Assembly: GCA_002328835.1 (NCBI GenBank)
Contig: DCWN01000023.1
Location: forward strand, 55,871 to 119,870
Direction: 5' to 3'
DNA length: 64,000 nt
Source of the DNA: Acidobacteria bacterium UBA2161
GTDB taxonomy: Bacteria > Acidobacteriota > Vicinamibacteria > Vicinamibacterales > UBA823
This document shows positions 18,804 through 27,801 of this stretch, one piece after another (within the stretch, counting starts at the first letter, position 1; each line of letters starts with the position of its first letter). The translations under genes and the position numbers were made by a program. A model generated the notes under the pieces. That model searched no databases, was not told the origin of the DNA, and saw nothing but the letters and a program-made list of their open reading frames with translations.

Positions 18804-20432
18804 TTACGGGTCGACCAGCGCTTCGGTGAGGACTCGGCCGTCGGTGCGGGCCAGCGTGATGCCGGCGATCTCCGCCAGCGTCGGCGCGATGTCGGCCGGC
18901 GTCACCTCGGCGAGGTATCGACCCGGCGCGATGCCGGCACCCAGGAACAGGATCGGCACGCGGGTGTCGTAGTCGTAGCTCGTGCCATGGCCCGCCGCGT
19001 TGGTCGACGTCGTCCAGTACGGGCGGAGGACGACCAGGAGGTCGCCGCTGCGGCCCGGATAGTAGCTGCGGGCCAGCGCGCGCTCGACCGGATCGCCGAC
19101 GTCGCGCCGTTCGCGGATCGTATCGCCGCGATAGACGTCGGCCACGCCCTCGACCGAACGGATGGTCTCGACGACCTGCGCGAGCGCGGCGGGACTGGCC
19201 AGGAGCCGATCGTAGACGCCCGGGGTGAAGTAGAGATCCTGCTCTTCGAACACGGCCACCGTGTCCGGGGTGCCGAGCGCCGCGAGCACCCCGGCGTTGG
19301 CCGCCTCTACGATCCGACTGGCCGGGATCCGGCCGGCGTCACCAAGGCGGGCGCGCCGTTGCTCCGGAATCGGCATGACGCCGTGGTCCGCTGAGAGCGC
19401 AACGACGTACTGATCCGGTCCGACCGCCGCATCGAAGTGGTCGAGCAAGGTGCCGACCGTGCGATCGAGCCGGATCAGGATGTCCTGCACTTCGTGGCTG
19501 CGCGGACCGTAGTCATGGCCGGTCCAGTCGAGGGCTGGGAAGCCTATCGCGAGATAGTCGGTGGACTCGCGTTGACCGAGTTCGAGCGCGTCGACGGCGG
19601 CCGCCGCGAGACGGCCGAGGTAGTCGTTCGACCACGGACTGTTCTCCCACTGTTCTGCGAAGACCTCGTCTGGAGTGTTGTTTCGACCGACCAGCGGATA
19701 CGGGAACGAATCCGTCCAACCCTCCCGAGGATTACTGGCCTCGGTGACGCCGTCGAAGAGATACGTCTCTTCTGGAAGTGCCCGCGTCCAGATCGTTCCA
19801 AGGGCCTGCTCGACCGGGTTCGCATCCAGAAACTGCTCGATGAATCGAATCCTGCGGTCGGTGTATGCGGTCGAGGTCACCCAGGTGAAATCCTCTCGCC
19901 ACAGGGCAGCGTCAGACCGCTGCCCGGCGAGCGACACCCCAACTCGCGGCTTGATCGCCAAGCTCACCGTACGCGTGCCCGGCAGCTGCATCTTCAACTC
20001 GTCGGCGAGCGTCGGTACGAGCAGGTTTCCCGGGCCGTGGGCCCCGTCGACGGGCGCACCGTAGCTCAGTAGCGGCGCAGACGCGTCATCGGCGCAAGCC
20101 CGCAGCCGGCCTTCCGATCGGTCGTACCAGTTGTTGCCGATGAGACCGTGGCTTTCGGGCAGGCTGCCGGTCGAGATCGTCGCGTGGCCGGCGCAGGTAT
20201 TCGTCTGGAAGTATGGATACGCCGCCTGCCGGAACCAGGCGCCGTCATCGACCAGGCGCTTCAGCCCCGACGTCCACTGGTGCTGGAATCGGCCAATATA
20301 GTCGGCCCGCATCTGATCGACGACGATCAAGACGACCAGCTTCGGGCGTTCGGTCTGGGCGGCCAGGGAGCCGGCGGTGAGCAACAACGCCAGGCCGGCG
20401 GCGACGGAGGTGGAACGCATGCCGCGCAGCAT
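18804..20432 (-). CDS. Exported alkaline-phosphatase family enzyme (PafA-like)
   Basis: A 542-residue alkaline phosphatase superfamily hydrolase with a Sec signal peptide (cleavage near AAQ, residue 26). IVVDQMRADYIGRF supplies the first metal aspartate, and the NTCAGHATISTG segment carries the nucleophile threonine or serine in the style of PafA; SADHGVMPIPEQ supplies further metal ligands. It probably acts in the periplasm as a phosphomonoesterase or phosphodiesterase. A second ATG at 20420 is also possible; neither has a clear ribosome binding site. It is followed immediately by the NUDIX gene, which suggests a phosphate-scavenging pair. Confidence 0.88.
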   Translation of the reverse strand: MLRGMRSTSVAAGLALLLTAGSLAAQTERPKLVVLIVVDQMRADYIGRFQHQWTSGLKRLVDDGAWFRQAAYPYFQTNTCAGHATISTGSLPESHGLIGNNWYDRSEGRLRACADDASAPLLSYGAPVDGAHGPGNLLVPTLADELKMQLPGTRTVSLAIKPRVGVSLAGQRSDAALWREDFTWVTSTAYTDRRIRFIEQFLDANPVEQALGTIWTRALPEETYLFDGVTEASNPREGWTDSFPYPLVGRNNTPDEVFAEQWENSPWSNDYLGRLAAAAVDALELGQRESTDYLAIGFPALDWTGHDYGPRSHEVQDILIRLDRTVGTLLDHFDAAVGPDQYVVALSADHGVMPIPEQRRARLGDAGRIPASRIVEAANAGVLAALGTPDTVAVFEEQDLYFTPGVYDRLLASPAALAQVVETIRSVEGVADVYRGDTIRERRDVGDPVERALARSYYPGRSGDLLVVLRPYWTTSTNAAGHGTSYDYDTRVPILFLGAGIAPGRYLAEVTPADIAPTLAEIAGITLARTDGRVLTEALVDP

Positions 20433-20474
20433 CTGCGATCTGATAGAGCGCGGTCAAGCGGCAACGGCCGGCGA

Positions 20475-23159
20475 CTACTCGTCCCTGAGGGCCGTCGCCG
20501 GATCGATCCGGGTCGCGCGCCGTGAGGGGACGAGGCACGCCGTCAGGCCGACGATCGTCAACATTGCTGCCACCGCGGTGAAGACCATCGGATCGGTCGG
20601 CTCGACGGCGTAGAGCAGACTCGAGATAAGCTGGGTGAGTCCCAGCGCGCCGGCCCCGCCGACCACGAGGCCGGTGCCCACGAGCGCGCCGCCCTGCTAG
20701 AGCATCTGCCGCACGATGCGGGCCGGTTCGGCACCCAGCGCCATCCGGATGCCGATCTCCTTGGTCCGCTGGCTGACCGCGAAGGCGAGGACACCGTAGA
20801 TGCCGAGCGCCGAGAGCGCGAGCGCCACGCCGGCGAAGAACAGCAGCAGCGTCACCGGCGTCCGGCGCTGTCCGAGCGAATCATCCAGGCGGGTCGCCAT
20901 CACCTGCACGTCGTAGAGCGGCAGCTGCGGATCGAGGTCGAGAATCGTCGATCGTACCGTGTTGCCAAGCGGCGCAGCCGCGCCGTCGGCGCGGATGACC
21001 ACGGTCATGTCGGCGATCCGCGATCTCCGGCTGCCAACCTCTTCCTGCGCCATCGCGCTGTAGACCGCGCCCCGGTCATCCTGCTCGGCGAGATCGTCCA
21101 CCTTCACCGTCCCGACGAGGCCGACAACCGTCTCCCAGGGGTTGCCGTCTCCGCCGCCGTGGTGCAGCCGCTTGCCGATCGGGTTCTCGCCAGGCCAGAA
21201 CTTCTGAGCGAAGTCCTGATCGACGATGGCGACGAGCGGCGCCTCGGCGTCGTCGCGGGCGTCGAACGGGCGGCCGTCGGTCAGCGGGATTCCCATCGCC
21301 GCGAAGTAGGCGCCGTCGATCCAGACGTTGTGCGGCAGCGGCAGCCCCTCGTCGGGTCCGAGCGCGTAGCCTTCCGGCACGACCACGCTCTTGTTGCCGT
21401 CGTCACTGAACGGGAGCAGCGTCGTGAGGCCGACGTCGGTCACGCCCGGCAACGCCTCGATCGCGTCGCGGGCCCGCCCGTTGAAAGCGTGCGCCGCGCC
21501 GGTGTCATAGCGGGTCAGCGGCAGGGAGAGTTGCGCGGTCAGCACCTGTGCCGGGCGAAATCCGGGATCGACGTCGAGCACGCGCGCGAAGCTCACGGCC
21601 AACAGGCCGGCGCCGATCAGCAGCACGAACGCCAGCGAGACCTGCGCGACGACCAGGACGCTGCGCGTCCTCGCAGATCCACCGGCCGACGCCGAGCGGC
21701 CGCCCTGGCGCAGCAGCCGTTCGAGATCGCCACGCGAGAGGTGCCACGCCGGGATGGCGCCGAACACGAGGCCGGTGACTGTGGCCAGGACGGCGGTGAA
21801 CGCCACGACGCTGCCGTCGATCGCCACGTCGACGTTAGGTGGCAGTCCGCCCAGTTCGAGTTGGGCGAAGAACTCGACGCCGGCGGCGCCGACCGCGAGG
21901 CCGGCTCCGCCGCCGATGATCGCCAGGACGAGACTCTCGGTCAGCAGCTGTCGCATCACGCGCCATCGTCCCGCGCCCATGGCGAACCGGATCGCCAGCT
22001 CCTGCGTCCGGCCGGTGGCCCGGGTCAACAGCAGGTTGGCAATGTTGACGCAGCCGATGAGCAGGACAAGCAGGACGCTGGCCTGCAGGACGTAGAGCGT
22101 GGGACGAACACCCCGCACGAGCTGATCCCGGAGGCCGATGACGACCGTGCCGAATCTCATGCGCTCGACGAACGAACGGTATCCGGGAAACTGCTCTAGC
22201 ACCCGCGCATTGAGCGCGTCGATCCGTTCTTGCGCCAGGGCGACGCTCACGCCCGGCTGCAACCGCCCGATCATCGTCGCGTAGTTGCCGTGACGTGCGT
22301 CGTCGGACCGTTCCTGATCGGAGAAGGCCCACGGACGCAGGATGGCGAGGTCGCGCGCCAGGACGGTGAATCCGGCCGGCATGACGCCGACGATGTCGTG
22401 ATCGATCCCGTCGACCCTGATGGTCTGGCCGACGGCCGCCGGCGAGCCCGCGAACATCTCCTGCCAGAGCCCGCGACTCAGAATCGCGACACGGTCGTTG
22501 CCGGGCTCGGCGTCGGCCTCGGTGAACGGCCGGCCGAGCGCGGGCTGGGTGCGGAGGACGTCGAACAACGTCGGCGTCGTCCGGGCGCCCAGGACCCGCT
22601 GTGGGGCGCCGTCGTCGCCGATCGTGTAGTTCTGGAAGTTGAACAGTGACAGCGACTCGAAGACGTCGGTCTCGGCGCGTCGGTCGAAATAGTCGGGCGG
22701 ACTGTTCTCGCCGGAGGTGCCTGGCGCGACGGCCGGGTAGATGTTGAAGAGTGTGACCAGCCGATCGCCCTCCGGAAAGGGCAGGGGGCGGAGCAGCACA
22801 CCGTGAATGACGCTGAAGATGGTGGTGTTCGCGCCGATGCAGAGCGCCAGGGTCAGCAGCGCCACCGCCGTGAAGCCGGGTGTGCGGCGCATCGTCCGGA
22901 GGGCGATGCGGACGTCTTGCCAGACCTGTTCGAGCAGGGCGCCGACTCTGACGTCCCGCGAGAGTTCCTTGACCTGGTCGACGCCGCCCAGTTCGAGCCG
23001 TGCCGCCCGGCCGGCCTCCGCTGGTGGGAGTCCGGCGGCAGTCTTCTCATCGATCAGCATGCCGAGATACCCCTCCACCTCGTCGTCGAGGTCTCGCTCG
23101 ACGCGGTTGCGGCGAAAGAGATTCTTGAAGAGGCTCGACAGGCGGGTAGACCAGGACAT
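20475..23159 (-). pseudogene. ADOP-type MacB/FtsX permease interrupted by an in-frame amber codon
   Basis: An 894-codon frame encodes a classic acidobacterial duplicated orphan permease: an N-terminal ADOP region (about 1-80, SLFKNLFRRNRVERDLDDE), a first FtsX/MacB periplasmic unit (TPGFTAVALLTLALCIGANT), and a second unit. A TAG at 20697-20699 stops it after IVRQML. The frame then continues without a break as QGGALVGTGLVVGG to the normal ADOP ending IDPATALRDE. The truncated product would lose about 73 residues, including the last transmembrane helices. GAGG precedes the ATG at 23159; an alternative ATG at 23171 overlaps the PadR stop. Sequencing error, a recent null mutation and readthrough are all possible. 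Confidence 0.85.
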
Positions 23160-23170
23160 CGGGTGCCTCA

Positions 23171-23509
23171 TCAAGTGGCCCGGAGCGCCCGGCCCATGGC
23201 CAGCGCCACCCGCTGCCAGTGCTCGGATTTCGTCCGCAGCTGCCGCCGGCCCGACGGCGTCAGCTCGTAGTACTTGGCGCGCCGGTTGTTCTCGGATTCG
23301 CCCCATTCGGCGGTGAGCCACCCGTCCTGCTCCAGCCGGTGCAGCGCTGGAAAGAGCGAGCCGGGTTTCACGTTGAAGGTGCCCCGGGAGATCTGTTCGA
23401 TCCGCCGAGCGATCCCGAGCCCGTGGTTCGGGCCCAGTGCCAGCGCTTTCAGAATCAGCAGGTCGAGGGTGCCCTGCAGGAGGTCGATCGGTTCAGATCG
23501 TTCAGTCAT
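23171..23509 (-). CDS. PadR-family transcriptional regulator
   Basis: A 112-residue PadR regulator with a winged helix (LQGTLDLLILKALALG, GLGIARRIEQISRG, GSLFPALHRLEQDGWL, YYELTPSGRRQL). The ATG at 23509 has AGGA 7 nt upstream; a GTG six bases earlier is too close to that site. The stop is immediately before the ADOP permease, so the two form an operon. PadR proteins of this type usually repress their own operon, which holds here if the large palindrome upstream (23517-23567) is the operator. The inducer is unknown. Confidence 0.93.
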   Translation of the reverse strand: MTERSEPIDLLQGTLDLLILKALALGPNHGLGIARRIEQISRGTFNVKPGSLFPALHRLEQDGWLTAEWGESENNRRAKYYELTPSGRRQLRTKSEHWQRVALAMGRALRAT

Positions 23510-23516
23510 CGTCACG

Positions 23517-23567
23517 TCCTATCGAATATCTATAGGAAAGCATCGTTCCTATAGATTGTCAATAGGA
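23517..23567. promoter_or_regulatory. Symmetric PadR operator candidate
   Basis: A perfect inverted repeat, ATCTATAGGAA (23528-23538) and TTCCTATAGAT (23546-23556), with a 7-nt spacer. It is nested in a wider symmetry: hexamers TCCTAT, ATAGGA, TCCTAT and ATAGGA start at 23517, 23532, 23547 and 23562, exactly 15 bp apart, all centred on 23542. Twenty of 25 possible pairs match over 51 bp. On the minus strand a TTGACA lies at 23557-23562. The site sits between the M14 peptidase stop and the PadR start, and is most likely the autoregulatory operator. Confidence 0.8.
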
Positions 23568-23578
23568 GTGATCCAGCA

Positions 23579-26209
23579 TCAGCCTCCGCGCTTCATGCTT
23601 CCGGAGAGCAAGGCATTGAAGAGGATGCGGAACGAGCCGAATGGCTGCCCGCGCCACTGCGGCCTGAAGCCGAGCAGGACGACCCGTCCGTCTCCGTGCC
23701 GCACCTCGAGCGCCGCGGCGCGGTCGTGCAGGCGATCTTCACCGAGCAGGTAGCCCGAGAGCAGCGGCGACCCGGTCGAGGCGTAGTTCGCCAGCGTCTG
23801 ACCCTCGAAGCCGTCCAGGGTCTCGAACGCCGGGCTCCGGCCGAAGAACACGGCGCTTCGCCGCGGCACGCCGGCCATGATCGGATGCGAGGTGTCCGCC
23901 TCGATCTCGAGCAATGACCCGCCGGCGAAGAACTCGCCGCGTGACAGGCCCGACAGCACGTTTCTCACCGGGAGGCCCAGCGCTTCGATGGCGAAGCCAC
24001 TCGCCCCGTTCAGGCAGACGAGCGTCCCGCCGTCGCGGACGAACCGAGCGAGCGCGCGAACACCCTCGAGGCCGATGCCGCCAGCGTAGCGCGGCGGCAC
24101 GACACCCTCGGCGAATCCGTCGACGATCGCGCTGCGGCCGGGATCGGTCAGGACGATGACGTCGTAGCGCGCGCCGAGATCGCTCGAACGCATCTCGACG
24201 TCACGGATGTTCGTGAAGTCGAATTCGAAGCGTTCGAACACCCAGCGCGTCCAGCCCTCGTCCATGCTCGGATTCCACGGGCGGTGCAGGCCGATCGTCG
24301 GCCGCGTCAACTCGACGCCCACCGCCGGTGCCGCGGTCGCCGCGACCCGCAGCTCACCGATTGACGCCCGCGCGTCCGGCCCGAGTCCAGAGATGACGAA
24401 CGCGGCGCCGGCATCGTCCTGCCGTAGCTGGACTCGGCCGCCGGATTGCCACGCGCGATTGACCGCGCGGAACGCGTTGAGCTGGGCCGCGTCGACGGCG
24501 AAGGTGCCGTCGTCGGGAACGCTGCTCGCACGCGGCACGATGCCAGCGGCCACCGGGTTCGTGTCGAAGCCGACGCCGGGAACGCTGTCGAACGGCGCGG
24601 CGTCCTTGCCATGCTCGCCGTCACGCCAATCGACGACCGGGCCGTGGGCGAGCGCCATGGCCGATCGCACGGTATCGGTCAGCGGCGATCGCGCCTCGAT
24701 CACGCGGGCGCCCATCTGCTGCGAGAGCGTCCAGCCCGCGGCATCGTACGGCTGCTCGAGCGGGCCATCGGGAAACTCGCGGAGATCCGGATAGGTCTGG
24801 ACCTCGAGTACCTGACGCGCCAGTTCGGCGAACTCTTGATTCATCGGGATGACCCAGGTGCCGGCGTCGTAGGCCGTCCCTTCGACGGTGACGTCGGATT
24901 GCAGCTCGTGTACCCGGATGCCGTTGAATGCGAGTCGGCGCAGCAATTCCACGGGGGCCATCGGATCGCGCTGATCCTGCGGCACGAAGTACGCGAACGG
25001 CGCTTCGGCCTCGTACTTGGCGATTGTGTCGCGCCCGGTCTGATAGCGGTTGTAGAGCAGGTCGTCCTTGTACTTCGCGGCGAAATCCAGCACCGAGAGC
25101 GACGCCGTCTCCATGTATTCGACCGCGTCGCGGAGCCGCCACCAGCCGCCGCGCCACGGACTTGGGTAGAGCGATTCCGATCGCAGATCACGCTGTCGCG
25201 CCGGGAAGTCCTGAACGGTGTAGAAGTGCGGTGTCGCGTAGCGGTACAGGGCGGTTTCCGTCCAGAACGACGCGCGGTTCTGCAGCATCGGCAGGTAGTC
25301 GACGTAGCCGGGATACCAGGCGTCGTAGCCGGTGCCCTTGTGGGTGGCGCCGATCTGGCCGCGTTCCTCCAGCCCTTGTGCCATGAGCATGCCGATCGTG
25401 TTGACCGTGCGCGACATCAGCGGATGCACACGGCGGCCGATCGGCTCGGCGAACGGCGGCAGCCAGATGCGCGTGGGGAAGGGCGCGGTCTGATGCTGCG
25501 TGTAGACGATCTGCGGCTCCCACTCTTGCAGCGTCCTGGCAATGACGCGCGACTCGATCATGTTGAGCATGTAGGCATCACGATTGTTGTCGTGCCCGAC
25601 ATACTTCTGATAGAGCGCGGTGAGCGGCGCGATTTCGTAGGACGTGCCGACGTTCGACCGGTACCACTCGGCCACCATGTTCTGACCGTCGGGATTCAAC
25701 GTCGGCCAGAGCATGAAGATCACGTTGTCGAGAATCGCCTGAATCTCGCGATCCGCGCTGCCCGTGAGCAGGTCGTAGGCCAGTTGCAGCGTGTGCTGCG
25801 CCGTAGCCACCTCGGTGGAGTGCACGCCACCGTCGATGTGGACGATTGCCTTGCCCTCACGCGCGAGCGCGCGGGCCTCGTCGTCGGTCAACCCCTGCGG
25901 GTGCGCGAGCCGGACGGCGATCTCTCGGTAGCGCTCGAGGTTGGCCAGGTTGTCCGCGGACGAGATGAACGCCACGTGGACCGGGTTGCCGAAGGACGTC
26001 TCGCCGACATGGACCAGCGTCAGTTCATCGGTGGCCGCGTCGAGCCGCTCGAAGTAGGCGATCGCGTCGTCGTACGACGCCAGGTGAAAGTCGGCTCCCA
26101 CGGTGTATCCCAGGACCGACTCCGGTGTCGGCACCTGGGCCGTTGCGGGCACCGCCCAGATCAACAGTACCGCCGCACAGCCCCAGGTCGATAGCGCTCG
26201 TCTCGTCAC
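23579..26209 (-). CDS. Exported M14-family zinc carboxypeptidase
   Basis: An 876-residue M14 metallopeptidase with a Sec signal peptide (cleavage near TAQ, residue 25). Zinc ligands are suggested by GGVHSTE (His130, Glu133) and a later His in VYTQHQTAPF; NPDG and HDNNRDAYML are also typical. The C-terminal ~250 residues form an extra domain with GGTLVCLNGASGFAIEALGLP, resembling glutamine-amidotransferase-like folds seen in exported M14 proteins. The GTG start has AGGAG 6 nt upstream, overlapping the M28 stop, so translation is coupled. It should trim residues from peptide ends in the periplasm. Confidence 0.9.
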   Translation of the reverse strand: MTRRALSTWGCAAVLLIWAVPATAQVPTPESVLGYTVGADFHLASYDDAIAYFERLDAATDELTLVHVGETSFGNPVHVAFISSADNLANLERYREIAVRLAHPQGLTDDEARALAREGKAIVHIDGGVHSTEVATAQHTLQLAYDLLTGSADREIQAILDNVIFMLWPTLNPDGQNMVAEWYRSNVGTSYEIAPLTALYQKYVGHDNNRDAYMLNMIESRVIARTLQEWEPQIVYTQHQTAPFPTRIWLPPFAEPIGRRVHPLMSRTVNTIGMLMAQGLEERGQIGATHKGTGYDAWYPGYVDYLPMLQNRASFWTETALYRYATPHFYTVQDFPARQRDLRSESLYPSPWRGGWWRLRDAVEYMETASLSVLDFAAKYKDDLLYNRYQTGRDTIAKYEAEAPFAYFVPQDQRDPMAPVELLRRLAFNGIRVHELQSDVTVEGTAYDAGTWVIPMNQEFAELARQVLEVQTYPDLREFPDGPLEQPYDAAGWTLSQQMGARVIEARSPLTDTVRSAMALAHGPVVDWRDGEHGKDAAPFDSVPGVGFDTNPVAAGIVPRASSVPDDGTFAVDAAQLNAFRAVNRAWQSGGRVQLRQDDAGAAFVISGLGPDARASIGELRVAATAAPAVGVELTRPTIGLHRPWNPSMDEGWTRWVFERFEFDFTNIRDVEMRSSDLGARYDVIVLTDPGRSAIVDGFAEGVVPPRYAGGIGLEGVRALARFVRDGGTLVCLNGASGFAIEALGLPVRNVLSGLSRGEFFAGGSLLEIEADTSHPIMAGVPRRSAVFFGRSPAFETLDGFEGQTLANYASTGSPLLSGYLLGEDRLHDRAAALEVRHGDGRVVLLGFRPQWRGQPFGSFRILFNALLSGSMKRGG

Positions 26210-26212
26210 AAC

Positions 26213-27763
26213 TCACTCCTGTGGGCGCGGTCGGGGGAACGTTCCCTCGCGCATCGCCGCGTGGTACGCGAAGCTCGCCATCACCACCGAGTTGATCATC
26301 AGGTCGCGCGGCAGCAGCTTGTCGTAGACGTCCATGTTGAAGTGGTGGGTCCTGGCTCGGTAGTCGATCCGGTCCTGCACGAACTGGAACCCGGGCAGTC
26401 CTACCTGATTGAACGCCAGGTGATCGGTGCCTCTGTTGCTGAACTGCGAAATCGTCTCGACCTTCAGGTCCTGGAACGGGGCCATCCAGGCCTTGAGGAT
26501 CGGCGTCGCCTGGGCGTTGCCCTGGGTGTGCACGCCGCGGAACTGGCCGGTCCCGTTGTCCATGTTGAAGTAGACCGAGAACGTGTCGTGGTCGGGCGTG
26601 TACACACCGTCTTCCCCGAAGTGGTGCCGGATGTAGCCCCGGGAACCGACCAGACCCATCTCCTCCTGGCTCCACAGCGCCACGCGAATCGTGCGGCGCG
26701 GCCGGACCCCGATCGCCTCGAGAATGCGCATCGCCTCGAGCACGACGGAGACGCCGCTGGCGTTGTCGGTGGCGCCGGTGCCGGTGTGCCACGAATCCAG
26801 GTGCGCACCGATCATCACGACCTCGTCGGCGAGATCGGTACCGGGGATCTCCGCGATCACGTTGTAGCCCGATGGATCCGATTCATCGAACCCGACGCGG
26901 ACCTCGACGTCCATTGTCACCGGGAGGCCGCGCTCGAGAATCCGGTAGATCCGGTTGTAGTGCTCCGTCGCGACGGCGAGCGTGGGCAGCGCGTTCTCGA
27001 CACCCGCGCGGGTCCGGTCGCTCCGCGTCGTTGCGTGGCCGGTGGCGTACACCGTCCCGTCGCTCCCGATGCTCGCCGCGAGCACGACGGCGACGCCTTC
27101 GGCCTTGTAGAATGCCTCCACCTCGGCGGCGGAGATCCCCTCCCGTCGGAAGGTCGACTGCTCCAGCTGGCCGCGTGCGTGCCGGCGGATGAGGAGGTCG
27201 ACGCCCTCGGTCTCGAAGACGCCCAGCGATTCCTCGTCGTGCCGGAACGCGTCCTGCACGAAGCGCGGGCCCATCGACATCGGCGGCGTGGAGAGCACGA
27301 CCGCGCCGTCGAGGAGGCCGCGATACTGGTCGAGGTCTTCCGGCGTCTGGATGGTCGCGATGACGGCGTTCGTGACCACCGGCGCGCCCGTTCCGGGTGT
27401 CAGGGCGAGCGGGTAGGCGATCACCATCTGGTAGTCGGGCGCGGTCATGTGCACCGACACCCGCTGGATCTCCCACCCGACGGTCTCGTCGCCCCAGGGC
27501 TCTTTCTCGACGCCGGACAGACCGAACTCCGTCATCCGGGCCATCGCCCACTCCTGGGCCTGGCGCATGTTCGGCGACCCGGTGAACCGCGGGCCAATCA
27601 CGTCGGCCAGATAGCCGGCGCTCTCCATCACCTGGGAGTTGTCGAATCCCTCGGCCCGGATGTCGTCGACGACCTCCCAGTGGACCGGTTCCTGCGCCGG
27701 GGTGTGAGACGGAACGAGGAAGATCGCCGCCGCGAGAGCCAGGCTCCCAGTCGATTTACGCAT
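26213..27763 (-). CDS. Exported M28-family aminopeptidase
   Basis: A 516-residue M28 zinc peptidase with a Sec signal peptide (cleavage near PAQ). The dinuclear zinc site is visible: GAHLDSWHTGTGATDNASG (His, Asp), SQEEMGLVGS (Glu pair) and FNMDNGTG (Asp). A protease-associated domain is likely at about residues 120-270. The ATG at 27763 follows a purine-rich AGGTAGGG. Coding continues upstream in frame but only as an antisense-like extension over the racemase gene. It lies 3 bp before the M14 gene and 38 bp after the racemase, within a peptidase operon. It would release N-terminal residues from peptides. Confidence 0.92.
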   Translation of the reverse strand: MRKSTGSLALAAAIFLVPSHTPAQEPVHWEVVDDIRAEGFDNSQVMESAGYLADVIGPRFTGSPNMRQAQEWAMARMTEFGLSGVEKEPWGDETVGWEIQRVSVHMTAPDYQMVIAYPLALTPGTGAPVVTNAVIATIQTPEDLDQYRGLLDGAVVLSTPPMSMGPRFVQDAFRHDEESLGVFETEGVDLLIRRHARGQLEQSTFRREGISAAEVEAFYKAEGVAVVLAASIGSDGTVYATGHATTRSDRTRAGVENALPTLAVATEHYNRIYRILERGLPVTMDVEVRVGFDESDPSGYNVIAEIPGTDLADEVVMIGAHLDSWHTGTGATDNASGVSVVLEAMRILEAIGVRPRRTIRVALWSQEEMGLVGSRGYIRHHFGEDGVYTPDHDTFSVYFNMDNGTGQFRGVHTQGNAQATPILKAWMAPFQDLKVETISQFSNRGTDHLAFNQVGLPGFQFVQDRIDYRARTHHFNMDVYDKLLPRDLMINSVVMASFAYHAAMREGTFPRPRPQE

Positions 27764-27801
27764 CAGAATCCCTACCTCGATTGCTGGTTGTCGAAGATCG
27801 G

